Assembly (NCBI GenBank): GCA_029298735.1
Contig: JANSLP010000024.1
Location: forward strand, 170,026 to 234,025
Source of the DNA: Ophiostoma sp. CBS 140.51
Taxonomy: Eukaryota; Ascomycota; Sordariomycetes; Ophiostomatales; Ophiostomataceae
Direction: 5' to 3'
DNA length: 64,000 nucleotides
Below are positions 63,904-64,000 of the stretch, piece by piece. Each line of letters starts with the position of its first letter. Within the stretch, counting starts at the first letter, position 1. Position numbers and translations under genes: made by a program. The notes under the pieces are model-generated. The model had not been told where the DNA came from, did no database searches, and was given only the letters and a program-made list of their open reading frames with translations.

Positions 63904-64000
63904 AAAAAGAAGATGCTATTAGACCAGGGGAAGCGGACGTTCATATACTCGATCGGCGCGGGTGCAAAGGAGGGTGCGAAGTTGAGAAGGGGAGCGGGAG
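63904..64000. other. 3' flank of secreted-protein gene
   Basis: 97 nt to the window edge; nothing assignable. Confidence 0.4.

Noticed and set aside
1..64000. CRISPR arrays, rRNA genes, insertion sequences or complete transposons
   Set aside because: No regularly spaced repeats, rRNA-like blocks, terminal repeats or transposase/reverse-transcriptase motifs were seen; only short simple repeats.

Overview
This is nuclear DNA from a filamentous ascomycete, most likely a Sordariomycete. Genes are intron-poor and GC-rich with Q/S/T/P-rich low-complexity proteins. Introns are 60-100 nt with GTRNGT donors and CTAAC/CTGAC branch sites. Recognisable genes (Sed5, Gna1, Atg29, an Ayg1-type hydrolase, a DUF1996 protein) all fit Pezizomycotina. 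The exact genus cannot be read from the sequence. Introns were placed by hand from splice signals and frame.

Layout. 0-20 kb holds an enormous glutamine-rich protein cut by the left edge, the Golgi Qa-SNARE Sed5, an aldo-keto reductase, a 1260-residue class 3 lipase on the minus strand, and glucosamine-6-phosphate N-acetyltransferase. 23-28 kb is a compact group: a 103-residue unknown protein, an Ayg1-type polyketide-shortening hydrolase starting only 48 nt after it, a convergent LigB/DODA-type extradiol dioxygenase, and a GH43 glycosidase. 30-38 kb holds a single-pass membrane protein with a Q-rich tail, gluconokinase, an N-terminal protein methyltransferase, an SDR without its catalytic Tyr/Lys, a secreted DUF1996 protein and a tRNA-Ala(CGC). 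38-50 kb holds an acidic protein of unknown function, Atg29 (with a 10-nt microexon), two neighbouring membrane proteins of similar design, and a 1042-residue coiled-coil protein with PY motifs. From 50 kb onward the window is gene-poor and increasingly AT-rich. It carries a decayed gene (57.2-59.5 kb), a putatively myristoylated protein and a secreted protein.

Most notable points. (1) The membrane-protein gene at 43.6-44.6 kb has a start codon split by an intron and a single in-frame TAG in an otherwise continuous 303-codon frame. This is the pattern expected of stop-codon readthrough or of sexual-stage A-to-I mRNA editing (UAG to UGG), or of a recent nonsense allele. (2) The gene at 57.2-59.5 kb is broken by a C7 frameshift and six in-frame stops, five of which are one CpA-to-TpA change from a Gln codon, as RIP would give. 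(3) The Ayg1-type hydrolase and the extradiol dioxygenase form a convergent pair with no polyketide synthase in the window. I saw no transposon, CRISPR array or complete classical biosynthetic cluster.
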